Assembly: GCA_035041965.1 (NCBI GenBank)
Contig: JAPYMA010000827.1
Coordinates: 1-64,000 of the forward strand
DNA: 64,000 bases
From: Anisakis pegreffii
Taxonomy: Eukaryota > Nematoda > Chromadorea > Rhabditida > Anisakidae
Direction of reading: 5' to 3'
Notes under the pieces: model-generated
Told to the model about the DNA's origin: nothing
Database searches by the model: none
What the model saw: the letters and a program-made list of their open reading frames with translations, nothing else
Part shown: positions 42,010 to 54,700 of the stretch, in pieces
How positions within the stretch are numbered: position 1 is the stretch's first letter
Layout of the letters: every line of letters starts with the position of its first letter
Translations under genes and position numbers: made by a program

Positions 42010-42417
42010 ATTACCTGGATTGGCCAACATTTGTAACGTTGCTGGCCACATTGTGTCTCCAATCGCATTGTTTTAGCATTAATTGCCGCTATCTCACTGG
42101 CTAGGCGAACAGGTCGATGAAAAATGTGATTACAGAATGAATGTAACGTAATAAGATAAGGCATGAGTAAATAACTGCAAAATTTACTTCTCGAAAGGAA
42201 TTTGCAGAAACAAGATAGAACTGTCGAGAGTCTAGGTTCATGATAAGCATGATTATCAATTTTCTCCACCTATCACCATTCAGCCTGAAGCGACTAACCC
42301 TATCTGAATATTCCATTGTCAAACGTATTCCAGTGATGGCATACCGCTCGTTCACTTCATAATGATAGTAGGCAATTAGTGATATCACTGCTTCAGTCCA
42401 ATATCGTTGAACCTAAG
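42010..42417 (-). CDS. Candidate two-exon coding segment of an unidentified gene
   Basis: On the minus strand, an acceptor-like 'gcttag' just above 42413 opens a frame starting VQRYWTEAVISLIAYYHYEV, continuing NERYAITGIRLTMEY and RFRLN. A donor (g|gtgata) about 42280 leaves phase 1, which matches a second segment near 42010-42095 reading SEIAAINAKTMRLETQCGQQ then RYKCWPIQ and ending at the good donor 'cag|gtaatt'. Combined composition is protein-like, with two Cys in the second exon. A further minus-strand frame near 40760-40860 (VWIGVMNDVQRRQAGTYDQF) could belong to the same gene. It is divergent from mup-4. No family recognised. Confidence 0.4.
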
Positions 42418-42700
42418 CGAATTGATCCACTGATCTCTGATAATGTGCATTCTATCTATCATAAGATAAAGAGCGGTTATACCCGTCAACTGAAACAGCT
42501 CCTAATATAACGCATATCGCTATTTTTTATGTAATAAAGCCGTGAACACCGACAAAAGTAATGTCGAAGAAAGAAATGAGGATTTCGTATTGTTTCTGTT
42601 GATATGAACGACAATTCCGACGATAAATTTTCAATTTATGCGTTATTGCTGCGATGCGATCGATTGCAATTCGTTTGTTAAGATATCAAAATCGAATTTC

Positions 42701-42707
42701 TTTTCAG
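42701..42707 (+). promoter_or_regulatory. Likely trans-splice acceptor for mup-4
   Basis: 'ttttcag', preceded by 'gaatttc', ends 16 bases before the mup-4 ATG at 42724. It fits the nematode acceptor consensus TTTTCAG, and no upstream coding exon is seen, so an SL1 leader is probably joined here. It also supports the choice of start codon. Confidence 0.6.
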
Positions 42708-42723
42708 AAGTGGTTCAGCTCAA

Positions 42724-45700
42724 ATGCCATCGGGCAAAATACGGTTACTCTTAGTGACCGTTATTTGCGGCGCTTATTTGGTGCTTGCTCAAGGTGATTC
42801 ATATGACGGCGTTAGCTCATATGGTTGGTTGTGAAACTGTCTAATCGTTTTTCATCGAATGATACTACGGAGGTCTCAGCAGAAAGCGATCGTGACATAA
42901 TTTGATAGCATTAATGTGATTGCATTAAAATGCTGAATTAGATTTTGGTGAATGAGATCAGAGAGCATTGACGCTCGAAGAGTTAGATCTCATGCGTAGC
43001 TGAGCAGATTCAGAAGTAGTGGTGTAGTGGATTAAGCTGCTTTTGCTTCAAAAGATCAGTAAAGAACTTCTTTGTCCCAAAGTAATTTCGAGTGATAAAA
43101 CGAACTTGTTATCGATCATCGATTGTTGATAATCAATTCAATATCACTGAAGTGAATATTGATATTAACTTACCAAATGAATGCTAATTGAATAATCAGA
43201 TTAATTAGACGGTTAACCACAAGTGAGTTCATGAATTTTAGACACAGTTGAAAGTTCATGCAAAGTGAATGATCCTCTATCGTGTGATCAGAACAAAAGT
43301 GAAGTGTGCACATTCAAAGACGGTGCTTATAAATGTGAATGTCCGACGGGTGTGAATCGACTTCCGGACGGTCGATGCATTTTGATCGATGAATGTGCTG
43401 AACCACGTCTCAATGATTGCCATGAAAATGCTAGATGTCTTGATCAGGTTTCTACATCTAAGCATAATATTGATTCGAATTCATGCAATGAGCAAATTTC
43501 CATGGAAATTATAGCTGTCCTAGCTGATTGCACAGTATTATCATGACGTTCAATCAATGAAATGCAATTGTGATTGAGAAGTTTTCACTGGTTGAAGTGA
43601 TATGCGACTTGTTTGCAATCTCGTTCTCCATTACAGGATGAAGGCTACTTGTGTGAGTGCTTGATCGGATATGCGGACGTTTCCGAGGATATCACACGGA
43701 AGCCAGGACGTATCTGCCAAGCTGAGATCAACGAATGCTTGGATCCCGTAAAATATCATGTGGACTGCTCAGAGAATGCTGCATGTCAGGACACTGCCGA
43801 AAGTTACACGTGCGTATGCAGACCAGGATTTGCGGATATCAGTGCAAGATATTCACTGTTACCTGGTAGAAAAGTAGGTGCTTGCCTTTCTTTGCTCAAC
43901 GCTCTCATCAATAAACTACTACTATCTGTCTTCAGAGAGCCATTCGAGTGAATGATATGCCTAAATTGAAAAAGAATACTGAGTAAGCGACCCGAAGCGC
44001 ATGCAGTCTCTATCGCGCATTCCTTTTTCCCTGACTATAATACGGTTTCGATGTTTTCCAATCGCACAATTTCTCACAAAAGCTCACAACTAGTTCGGCT
44101 GAGAAACTGCGAAGAAACCGAGTTCATATTCATGTGTTAAATTACGTTCCACTGCATAAAACTTAAAGTTCAATTGGGCGTAGAGTTTTTCCTGAAAAAT
44201 TGTCTATTGTAAACTGAGTTTTTGCCATATCTCATCACAGTTGCTCACTGGAAATTTACAATATGGTTTGCATTCACAAATAACGTAATTCAACTATAAA
44301 ATTTTGTTTTACTATAGTACATATAGTTTGTTTAACGGTTCTTCAAGGCCACAAAAACTTTCACTACCATTAATTCATTTACTTCCCATTTTTCATTCAA
44401 TTCCGAGCGCAGCAGGAGAATGCGCGAAATTGCATCTTTTGCATCATTACAAAAACTTCACAGCGCAAAATATCACCGAGACAGCTCGTAACAGCAAATA
44501 GATGAATCAATTCATATTACTTATTGTCCAATTTTGATCCGCAACAGTCGAACATATGAAAAATCGCGCAGATGGATCTTCTCATTTATGAAAGGCAGTG
44601 TGGATTTTTGCATGAAAATAATAATGCCAAATGTATGGTCAATGATTCATGCAAATAACGTGATCTGTTGAATGTTTTTGGCTTAGCATGTTTCGTTGTT
44701 GTATAATTTGAATCGGCTTATCATTGATCGGTAATCAAAAAAGTGAATTGATTCAGTGTGTTGAAGTGATTAATGAATGTGCAAATGGCGAAAACGATTG
44801 TTCGCCGAATGCGGATTGCATTGACCAACCGGATGGGTTCGTAGATTTGCACTCTTGTTTTAATGAGCTTTTTTGTGGTGTGTTTCATTGAATATCCACC
44901 TTTTGATGTGCTAACATGCATTGGACAATGTGATTTGATCAAAATCATCAAATGCTGTGAAATGATTTCGTTCAAGATCATTTGAAGATCATTTGGGTTT
45001 CGGAGTTTGATAAGTTGAAAGCTGAAGCCATTATCAGAATGCGAATAAGAAACTTCACGGAATTATCCACCGTTCTCAGGAAAAATATCTGTTTTGGATG
45101 GCTACTCAACCACAAATAATTGTCAAACGTAATATCACAGGGTTTCCTTGCACAGTTCATTAAACCTAATGAGATCAACATAGTGAGATTACAGCTATCT
45201 ATGTAAGTGTCGTGCGGGCTACGTGGACGCAAGTCCGAATGTTACTCACTATCCAGGCAGAGAGTGCAACGCTCCAAGAAGTCCAGAATACTACGGCTAC
45301 TCACAGCAAAACATTCCGGTCAGTTTTTAACGTCTGAATCAACATTGGTATGATTGTAACATGACAGAGTACTCAACGGACTGTTAACATCCCTTTTCCA
45401 TCACAATTAACCTCAACGATTCCGAATCCTGTTCACATCCACATGATTAATATTCCATTCGGTTCGGAATATCTTCCGGGCATTTTCAGCTGACCACTCT
45501 GATGCAATATTTGACTTAGCTGAACTGACTAACTATAAGCAAATATGGAGTGATACAATATCGTAAGCAATTAATTAAACGGTCTTACATCAACAATTGC
45601 ACGGTACAGTGATACGATCGCAAAACTTGTTGCATTATTACACTACAAAAATTTAGACTAAGTGTACAGTGACTTACTGATGCAAATAAATTGTTTTGGT

Positions 45701-48700
45701 TGTGATTCAAATCAACATTTCAATTGAATGTGATATGGCTGTAAATATTCGAAATTACTTTGCATGGTCGAGTTCCGAAATAAAGAAAACAGGGATGAAT
45801 CAATTTCCCGTCCGGATCACACATACTACCCGCGCTCTTGTTTCATAACTTGTTTCAGTTCGAAAAGGCATTTGCCATTAAATTTTAAAGCAAACAGTTC
45901 AATTCACAGTCCTGTTCAACTAGTACTCAGTAATTCCCTGCACCAACTCAGAAAATTCGATAATCAATATCATTTGATTGATCAGCAATCAATCTAAAGC
46001 CATGCTATTGATTGATTGTCACTCAGTATCTTTATTGGACTGAAGGGATTATTTTTGGAAGCATTGTATACGGCTAAAGCAGTGATCAGTATGTGGTGGT
46101 GCTTATTTTTTGCAGTCGTCACTGAAAGGATGACCAATTCATGAATAAGGTTCTAATGTTTGTTGATGTGTGATTCACTTTCAGGGTCAAAAGATTTGCA
46201 TTTGTGACCATCCAGCTGTGGTGGCACCCGATGGGCAATGCCGAGGTCTGTGTATCATCCGATGTTACTAGCTATGCTATCATGGGATGAGCATATCCAT
46301 TAGACTATGAAAAAATTCCATCGTGTTATAAAAATTCCAATCTCTTTACTTGTCGTCGACAGTGAAGGACGGCAGTTCAATTTCAAAGATTAATCATAAA
46401 CAATTCATTGCGGTCACTCGATGAAACTTCCATATCGATAAGCAGATCTGCTTCTGTATATGGCCTTGAAGCAGTAACTGATTGAACTTCGAACCCACTG
46501 AATCGCTGCACTTTTCAGTATTCAATCGTTGTGAGCAACATCACGATTGCGACCGTTCAGCAATTTGTTCGAACACATATGATGGCTACAATTGCCAGTG
46601 CAAACCGGGATATTTGGACATCTCACCGGATCCGGCGCGATTGCCGGGACGTAAATGTCAACAATGTTAGTTTCTATGATGGAAAAGCACATCCATCATT
46701 TGACGGATTTCTCTTCCACTGACGATGTGTTCATAGTGAGCTAAGTCCATTGACGAATGAGTTCTCTATTTTGAGAGATCATCGTCGATTTTGAATGATC
46801 GATTCGAGTTTGAATGATCATCGCTGCTTGAATGCAATTGAATCATCAGATATTGCCTAAAAGGTCGTGTTTCCAACTGGTGTTTGAGCTGTGAAATTCG
46901 AGTGGATGACGCATTTGAACATGAATGGGTGTTTGTATGACAAAATTTGGTGGTTGTTTGCAGCAAATCAAATGAACCAGTTTTTTGATCGCATTTTCAG
47001 AAGGAAATGTTGTCTCTGATAAATCTAATTATCAGCTTGTCAAATGCAACGAAACAAACTTGTTTCATTGATTGCCATACAACGAACAAAAAATATGCGC
47101 TTCTTGTTTTTTGTCGTTACTGTTTATTTGCGGTTGAAATCAGTCAGTTAATTCAGTGATTTGGTAATCATCTCACAATATTTATGCTACACATCCATAT
47201 AAAATATAGGTATTTTGAGCTCAGATAGAGATGAACAAATCAGCCTCTGATTAGCCTTAAGAGATCAAATCGCGATTGATCGATCAAATAGCGTTGAGAT
47301 CTCATCTCAGACTCGGAAGCATTTCACAACATTGACAATTATCTAATCCACATCCAGTAAGCTGGTACTGAAGTAAAGCTGATAGACTGAAAGACTGATA
47401 AACTCCTGCGATAATCAATTGAGCTATATGAACGCCTTCTATCATGTAGTATAATGAGGGACCAACAGTAACCCTGACCATTAAAAAATGCGAAGCAGAA
47501 GTGATTCCAATAGGAACAATGAGGTGACGTTACTCAGTCGTTAGTTCATATCAAAAATTAGCCATAAATTATTCGAAAATGTGGCTTATCATAAAGAGAA
47601 GTATTGTGAGAAACAATTTTGAAATATTCAAGTCTAACTGGAAGATGTTTAGTGATCAATGAATGTGGTGATCGAACACATGACTGTTCACCGTATGCCA
47701 CATGCGAGGACACACAGGACGCCTTCTTGTGTAAGTGCAATGAAGGCTACACGGACGTTTCGTCTCGTTACGGCCTTAAACCAGGCAGAAAATGCGCTAA
47801 AGGTTAGTCGAGTTATTACTAGGCCTTTGCTACATAGCTGGACGCATATTTTACTATCATTTCTAAAATCTCAAAAAGAAATGCTCACAAAAGCGTTGGG
47901 AAACAGTGCGATTTCTTAAATCGTCACTTTCGCGTTGCAGCTAGAATGAGCCAGCAAACTCGTATAACTGTATCAGATATCTTTTAGATGTTAGAAATGA
48001 TCGAAGTGATTTCTGGGAGAGTTAGTATGGCAGAAGCCAATTTTCAGTTGAGAATCGATGTTCATCCAAATCGTTGAATTCATGTGACGAGAACGCAGAT
48101 TGTGTACAGTTACCAGATGGCTACACTTGCAAATGTTTCAATGGTTATATTGATGTCTCAAGCAATGCAAACTTACCACCAGGAAGAGTATGCACGCTAC
48201 AAACCACATGGTACTCAATCTCTTTTTATCCAACTGAACAAATTCCTCCTGATTATGGAATAACTGCAGTCTTTAGACTGTAACAATGAATTTCTCGCAA
48301 ACTAAAAAATTGTTTTTAGTCCCGCGCAACCGACAGATCTCGTCTTCTTGATCGACGGTAGCGGATCAATCAGTTCTGACGTATTCAGAGAAGAGGTATG
48401 CGCTTAGTCGTTGAAGCATTCCTTGAGTATTGAATGGTTTAACTGAGATGTTCGTTTCAGGTTTTAAGATTCGTGAAAGAATTTATCGAGCTGTTCGATA
48501 TCGCATCGGATAAAACGCGTGTCGCTGTGGTGCAGTACTCAGATCGCATCCGTCACGAGTTCGACTTGAATCAATACACAAGCGCAGGAGACCTTAAGGA
48601 TGCTATTGATCGCATTCAGTTAGCCATTAAAATCGCTCTAAAACCCTGGATTGTTCCCGATACTCAGTAACGTTCAAAAGATTCACTCTGTAACCATGAG

Positions 48701-51700
48701 TTAACAAAAATTCAGTTCGTGTTCACTGAAAATTTAAAATATTGCGCAGACGGACCCATTGAAGTTGTTGTGTGAATTGGCTTTGAACGAAATGCTTGCT
48801 GCTTCAGATACATAACAGGATTGACAAGAACTGGAGCGGCGATACACCACGTTACAACAGAGGCATTCAGTGAGAAACACGGTGCCCGACCCTCATCGAA
48901 CAGTGTTTCTCGTGTAGCGATTGTGATCACAGATGGCCGTTCGCAGGATAATGTTTTGAAACCAGCGAAAGAGGCACGTCAACAGCACATTCAGCTATTC
49001 GCTGTTGGTGTCACTGAGCATGTGCTCGATTCTGAACTTGAAAACATCGCTGGTAAGTTGAAATTAGTCGAACAGAGTCAGCGATCATTCCGAATAATGC
49101 CTTATCCAACCACTGAAGTGGTAATGAAAGCTGAATCATGCTATGAGGCGATTCCTGTCAATTCAAATGCATGTGATGGTTCATTGATGGGTTCACGTAA
49201 TGGACTGAAAGGGAAATCAAAAATATATGGCAAAATTATCATGTTTTTGCTTGAATTTGTGTTTGTTCTCTCTGAAAGAAGTACTGAAATTCGCAGTTCA
49301 ATTACTAAATACAAATGGTATTGAATTAGGAAACAAGTGAAGAGTAGCTTAAAATAACTGCAAAAATTTCTGCAAGAAGTTGAAGTGATAAACGTTTGTT
49401 CGCCTGATAAATTCACTTCTAACTGATTGTAAGAGTGCGCTGATTGATCAAGATGCGTAGTGATGATCAGTGAAATTGGGAAATTTCGTTCCTTTTCTCT
49501 ACAGTGAAACTGGAACTGCAACCGGTTCTTTCTGGAAGTAATTCTAATGATGTAATTTAATTTTCAAAAAAATAATTTCTCTCGAAATAAGCAAACGAAC
49601 ATGAAAAGAAATCAAAATTTATTTCCTATATTATGATCCATTTTGGACGGTTGAATTGGACGGCAAAAAACGCAGACACATTCATTTGATGACTAATCAT
49701 TGGTGTGCAAATTCCACCAATCACGGAAATTTTCAAAGCTTTCAACAAAAAAATAGAGTATACGTTTTGAAAAATGGTTGTAAGTACGGTTTAGACTGAC
49801 TTCATATAAATATATGAACAACTGGCGATATGAGATGAGATCACTGATATAATCTAGCGTGTGACCATGTGAAAGAGTAATTCAGAACATCACTTGGAGG
49901 TACTCTTGAAAAAAATTGCTTGCTAAATATCTTTACGAATTCGATTGAATCTATTAGGGATTTTCATTATTGGTCATGTCAGGTGCAAAAGATCGTTATT
50001 TCCGTGTGAGCAGCTTCAAGGATTTGAACGCAAGATTAAGAAGTGTGATCCAAAAAGTAACATGCCCAGCGGCTCCACCAACGGAACCCTTAGAAGGTAA
50101 GTGTCAGAGGAGGATTTTCGCAACTCAATTTAAGCCTCAGCAATTAAAGGTGTGTGCATGTGTGAAATTGTGGTAATTAATTTAGTAATGCACATGAGCA
50201 CTGTCATGATTCGATATTCTCAATAGCGAATTCATTATTCGATTCAAAAGATGCCACACATTCCAAGACTAGTTATCTGAAAGATGTCGTATTCAAAGTC
50301 ACTCAATGCAAGGCAATAGGCTTGCTCCTTTAGAAACTTTTCAAAATCCAAGAGTGAAGTAGGACAAAAAATTAAACTCTGTCGAATTCAGGACCATGCG
50401 ATCCGTCAACGAATCGTGGTTGCGATCGATCGCTAAATCAGGTCTGCGTGAAGAAGGACGGCAGAAACTTATGCACATGCCCACCTGGTTTTCAGAAAAA
50501 TCCAGTTACTCAGGTAAGAATCTGATCATTGCATGTCTTTGATTGATATCCATGATCTGTCCATTGATAACGAAATCTATTTGATTTAGTGTTGTGGTGG
50601 TGATCTGTGTAATCCAGAGCTTGTCTCATCATGCCCACATCCGGACGTTTGCAAAATCACTCCATTCGGCAACCACAGATGTGCTTGTCTCGACTACTAC
50701 TACAGAGATCCAAAAACTGGAGCGTGCAGTATGTTTCCACATTTTGTTACGAAGTTGTTTTTTGATACTTTCAAACTGAGCATAAAAACGACTGAATGAA
50801 TATCTTATCAATTACATGAGATGTTCAATGAAAAGTTGCTCGTATATTCCTGATGTGTGAAACCGTATGATTTCAGAGGGCAGTCAACCACCTGCAGTTT
50901 CACCAGCACTGGAGGAGTGTGATGCAGACAGACCATGTCCTGAACATGAAGAGTGCGTACGAACCAAAGCTGGTGGACACACATGTCAGTGCGCGTAAGT
51001 TCCCGCAGATCTCAGCATTCCAGCGTTGTCATTGTTAAAGTAGCCATAAAGTTGAGCAAATGATCTATTGTTCAGGTCAGGCTATGAACGCAACTACAGA
51101 AGCGATAAATGCCAACTGCCTGGTACATGTGATCCGACAATTCCGGAATCTTGTGATCAACGAAAACGGGAACGTTGTCTACCGGATGGCGACAAATACA
51201 CATGCCAATGTGAAGCCAACTATAAGAGACACCCGATCACAGAAATTTGCTGTGAGTCTTTGGATACACAGCGTGCATTTTATGAATGTCTAACAGTATA
51301 ATAATTACAATCTGAGACAGTACTAATCTTGGATTAGTAACATTCGAAAAACATCAATAATTGCCAATTACAAATACGTTCGCACATTCGGAAACATTGT
51401 TCTTAAGAGCTAAAACCAATGAAAACATGTGCTTCGAATTGAAATCACTCCGAAATGGTGCGTCACTTCATACTTTTCCTCTGTTGTTTCAGTGATTGAC
51501 GAGTGTACAGCTGGAACGCATGATTGTGATCAAAATGCAAAATGCTTCGATACAGATGAAAGTTTCATCTGTACATGTAACGAAGGTTTCACTGACGAGA
51601 GTCCTGATCCATCGCAAAAACCTGGACGTGTCTGCAAACAACGTGAGTTGTCAATAACTGTATTAAATCATGAATACCACCAAAGCATCTCGAAGCATAT

Positions 51701-54700
51701 CTTAACATGAATGGGTTGGAATAGTAGAAGCAATCAAAAGCTTGGTTTGATTTGCCATAGCTACATCAAATTTTACGGCGTAACCTCTGCAATGTATTGA
51801 GTTGCCGTTGAATTCAGAAATCGATGAGTGTACATCAGGAACGCATAACTGTTCGGTGAATGCCGTTTGCATTAATCTTCCTAATGGTTTCGTTTGCCGA
51901 TGCAAAGAAAACTTCGTTGATTTCAGGTTTGTTTTTTCCAAGCAAACATGACTTGTTTTTTTGCTAATTTTTGTAAAAATCCCTCAAATATTCCAAAATT
52001 TCAAAATTCATTTTTCAGTCCGAATCCGAATCACTTTGCCGGAACGGATTGTCGAGCGTTGGTGAACGAATGCGCCGATAAAACGTTGAATACGTGCAGC
52101 GAGAATGCGTTTTGCATAGACACTCGAGAAGGCTATAAATGTCAGTGTAAGGAGGGTTTCATGGACGACGATGAACTTCGTAATCCTGGACGTAACTGCA
52201 AAAAAGGTTCGCTTTCAAATTATTGGAATGGGTTATCACGAAGCTGGTTCGAGAGATTGCAATTTGTGGGGAAGCGATTCACGGTGATGCCAAGCAGAAG
52301 GAAAGAAGAGCGATCAGGGATGAATGATCTCCGTTTTTATTTTCAGCTAATCACATTTGTTCGGAAGGAGGTCATGACTGTGATGCAAATGCGCGATGCA
52401 TCGAACGAGGAGCGAGTTCGTACGATTGTGTATGTAGTGCTGGTTACATGGATAAAAGCCCAGATCCATCTAAACCTGGTGAGTGCTTACGGCAAGAATG
52501 AATGATTATTTTCTTGCATACAATATAGCAGCGATTCTCACGTTCAGGTGCTCCATTACCCCTGTTGACGGTCTGTCAGGCTGCTGCTTACTTCAAAGTG
52601 GTTTAGATGGATTCTCATTCTTTTCAGACGTGTTGTATCCACTCTCATAGCTGTTACACGCGAATATCGTTCAATTGATGAGTTTTTCTCATTCACTTCG
52701 TCTCGTTTCACTTCACAGTTCGAATCGATTTCTCATTCTGTAGCATATACTGTTTACTTGATACGTTGACGAGTGTTGACAACCGAAAACAACAATACAG
52801 CAATCGAATATCATTGCTCAATAGCGTTCGAGAATCAAGTGATCAATTATAGAGTGTATGTGATAGAATGAGAATTTGACTTCAATTGTTGAGTGAAATG
52901 AATGAGAAATTAGCAGAAGAGAACACTTTTGGTGATAAAAGCTATGAGAGTGATTATAGCAGCAAGAAAAGAATGAAAAACCTGTTAAAATGAATGAAAA
53001 CCATGTTTGGCTGGGACGACCTAATGATACTCAGAAACACCAGTAATTCAATAGCATTCATTCGCCTATTGCAAATTAATTAAATTAGTTTTATGCTCCG
53101 ACAAAATCAACTTGTACGAAACGATTCTGTGATTGCGGTGTTATCCACTCGCAGTCAGAATAATAGATAATAGGTCATCAAATGACAAGCAATCAGTAAT
53201 AAACAATCAGTAATGATGACAACTAGTAATGAGACGAATTTGTTGGTGCCAAGTTGAAAATCGATCTTCTAAGGTCGAGCATGCGTTGAGCAAGTGTGCA
53301 TGGATCCAAGCAAGCATGACTGTCATCCGGCTGCGATTTGCACAGAAGTTACCGGACCTGAACGCTACAAGTGCTCATGCCGGGATGGATATATAGATGC
53401 GAACCCGTCTAATCCAGGTTCATCCACTTAATATTTGCTATAAATTACAAAGCGTTCTCATTTTTGGTTCATCTCAAGCCTGAACTATTTCGGAGATCGC
53501 TAGTGTCTGATTCTGTGTCAGTGAGCTTTGAATATCCAAAATGTGATGATGATGATGGTGATGTCGTCGATTCAGGAAGAGAATGTAAAGAGGAGGTGAA
53601 TGAATGCCTGGATAGTTCGTTAAACGATTGTGATCCAGTGGCTACGTGCCACGATCAGCAAGGAGGATACACTTGCGTATGTCCAGTCGGAGCAAAAGAT
53701 GTCTCTCCAGACCCGTCCAACAAGCCTGGCCGTAAATGCGCTGTTGTAAGTATGAATAATTTCAAGCAATCCATTACTTAATAAAGATACTATGAAATTC
53801 AAAGCGATGTCTATTATCATCACAATAGGGTAAAATTGAAATCAGTTCTTAGAATGAAATCAAAGAAAACACTTCTAAGATGCCAACGGATCCAATCCTT
53901 ATTGCCAAGAATTCATTGATGACAGGTGTTAATTTTCAAATGGCATCATTTTCAGTTGATCGATGAGTGTCGCAATCCACATTTGAACAACTGCAGTCGT
54001 TTCGCGGACTGTTTAGATCGTGAAGATGGCTACGAATGCCGATGTAAGGCTGAATATCACGATAATGACCCGTACAATCCGGGTACAAACTGCTCATTCG
54101 GTAAGTTCTGTTCACATTCAACGCACTCAGAAAATATTTCAGATAACTTTATCGATGACAATTTCGCACTCGTGGTCACTTGAAAGTCTTTTCTTCTGCA
54201 TAAGGATTCGTAATTGAATGATTTTCAGTTATCAACGAATGTGAATCGGATACATTGAATGATTGCGATAAACATGCGAAATGCACGGATACACAAGCTG
54301 GATATGAATGTGAATGCATTGCTCCTTACCGCGATGAGATCCCGTCGAAACCTGGCCGAGTTTGCAGGTATAATCTCACATTGAATTGGTACCTCTATAG
54401 AGCAATTTCAGTTTTCCGACTGCATTCGACCGTTCCAACGGAAAAATCGTGTCGATTCTAGGAGAGTTGAAATGAAACAGTGGAATGAGAATTGTGTCAC
54501 GTAAAAGCTTTCATGAGACTCACTCTGATGGTCAGATAAGATCAACTGGATGATTGTAGATATAATGAATGTGAAGATGCACAACTGAACGATTGCGATA
54601 AAAATGCGGAATGTCTTGATACAGATGATGGGTTCACGTGCCGTTGCAATACTGGATTCTATGACGACGGTAACGACCCAATGAAACCCGGACGTGTTTG

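Larger units (their letters stand above)
32683..42700. other. Gene-poor 10-kb interval between the Piezo gene and mup-4
   Basis: No recognised gene lies in this interval. Several frames look partly coding but match nothing I know: 33096-33401 (+, 101 codons, charged), 37481-37684 (+, one hydrophobic stretch), 38430-38711 (+, acidic segment NDYRDEDDESEFL then a hydrophobic end) and 40126-40329 (+, QLNQTKHMLRLVRKTRSV). Two better candidates, at 35202-35300 (+) and 42010-42420 (-), are listed separately. The remainder is AT-rich with simple A and T runs. Enhancers for either neighbour could lie here but none can be read from sequence. Confidence 0.5.

Noticed and set aside
43000..43120. tRNA-like segment containing 'tggtgtagtgg' (an A-box match)
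   Set aside because: The D-stem does not pair, the anticodon loop would be five bases, and the T-arm B-box matches only weakly. At most a decayed tRNA-derived remnant.
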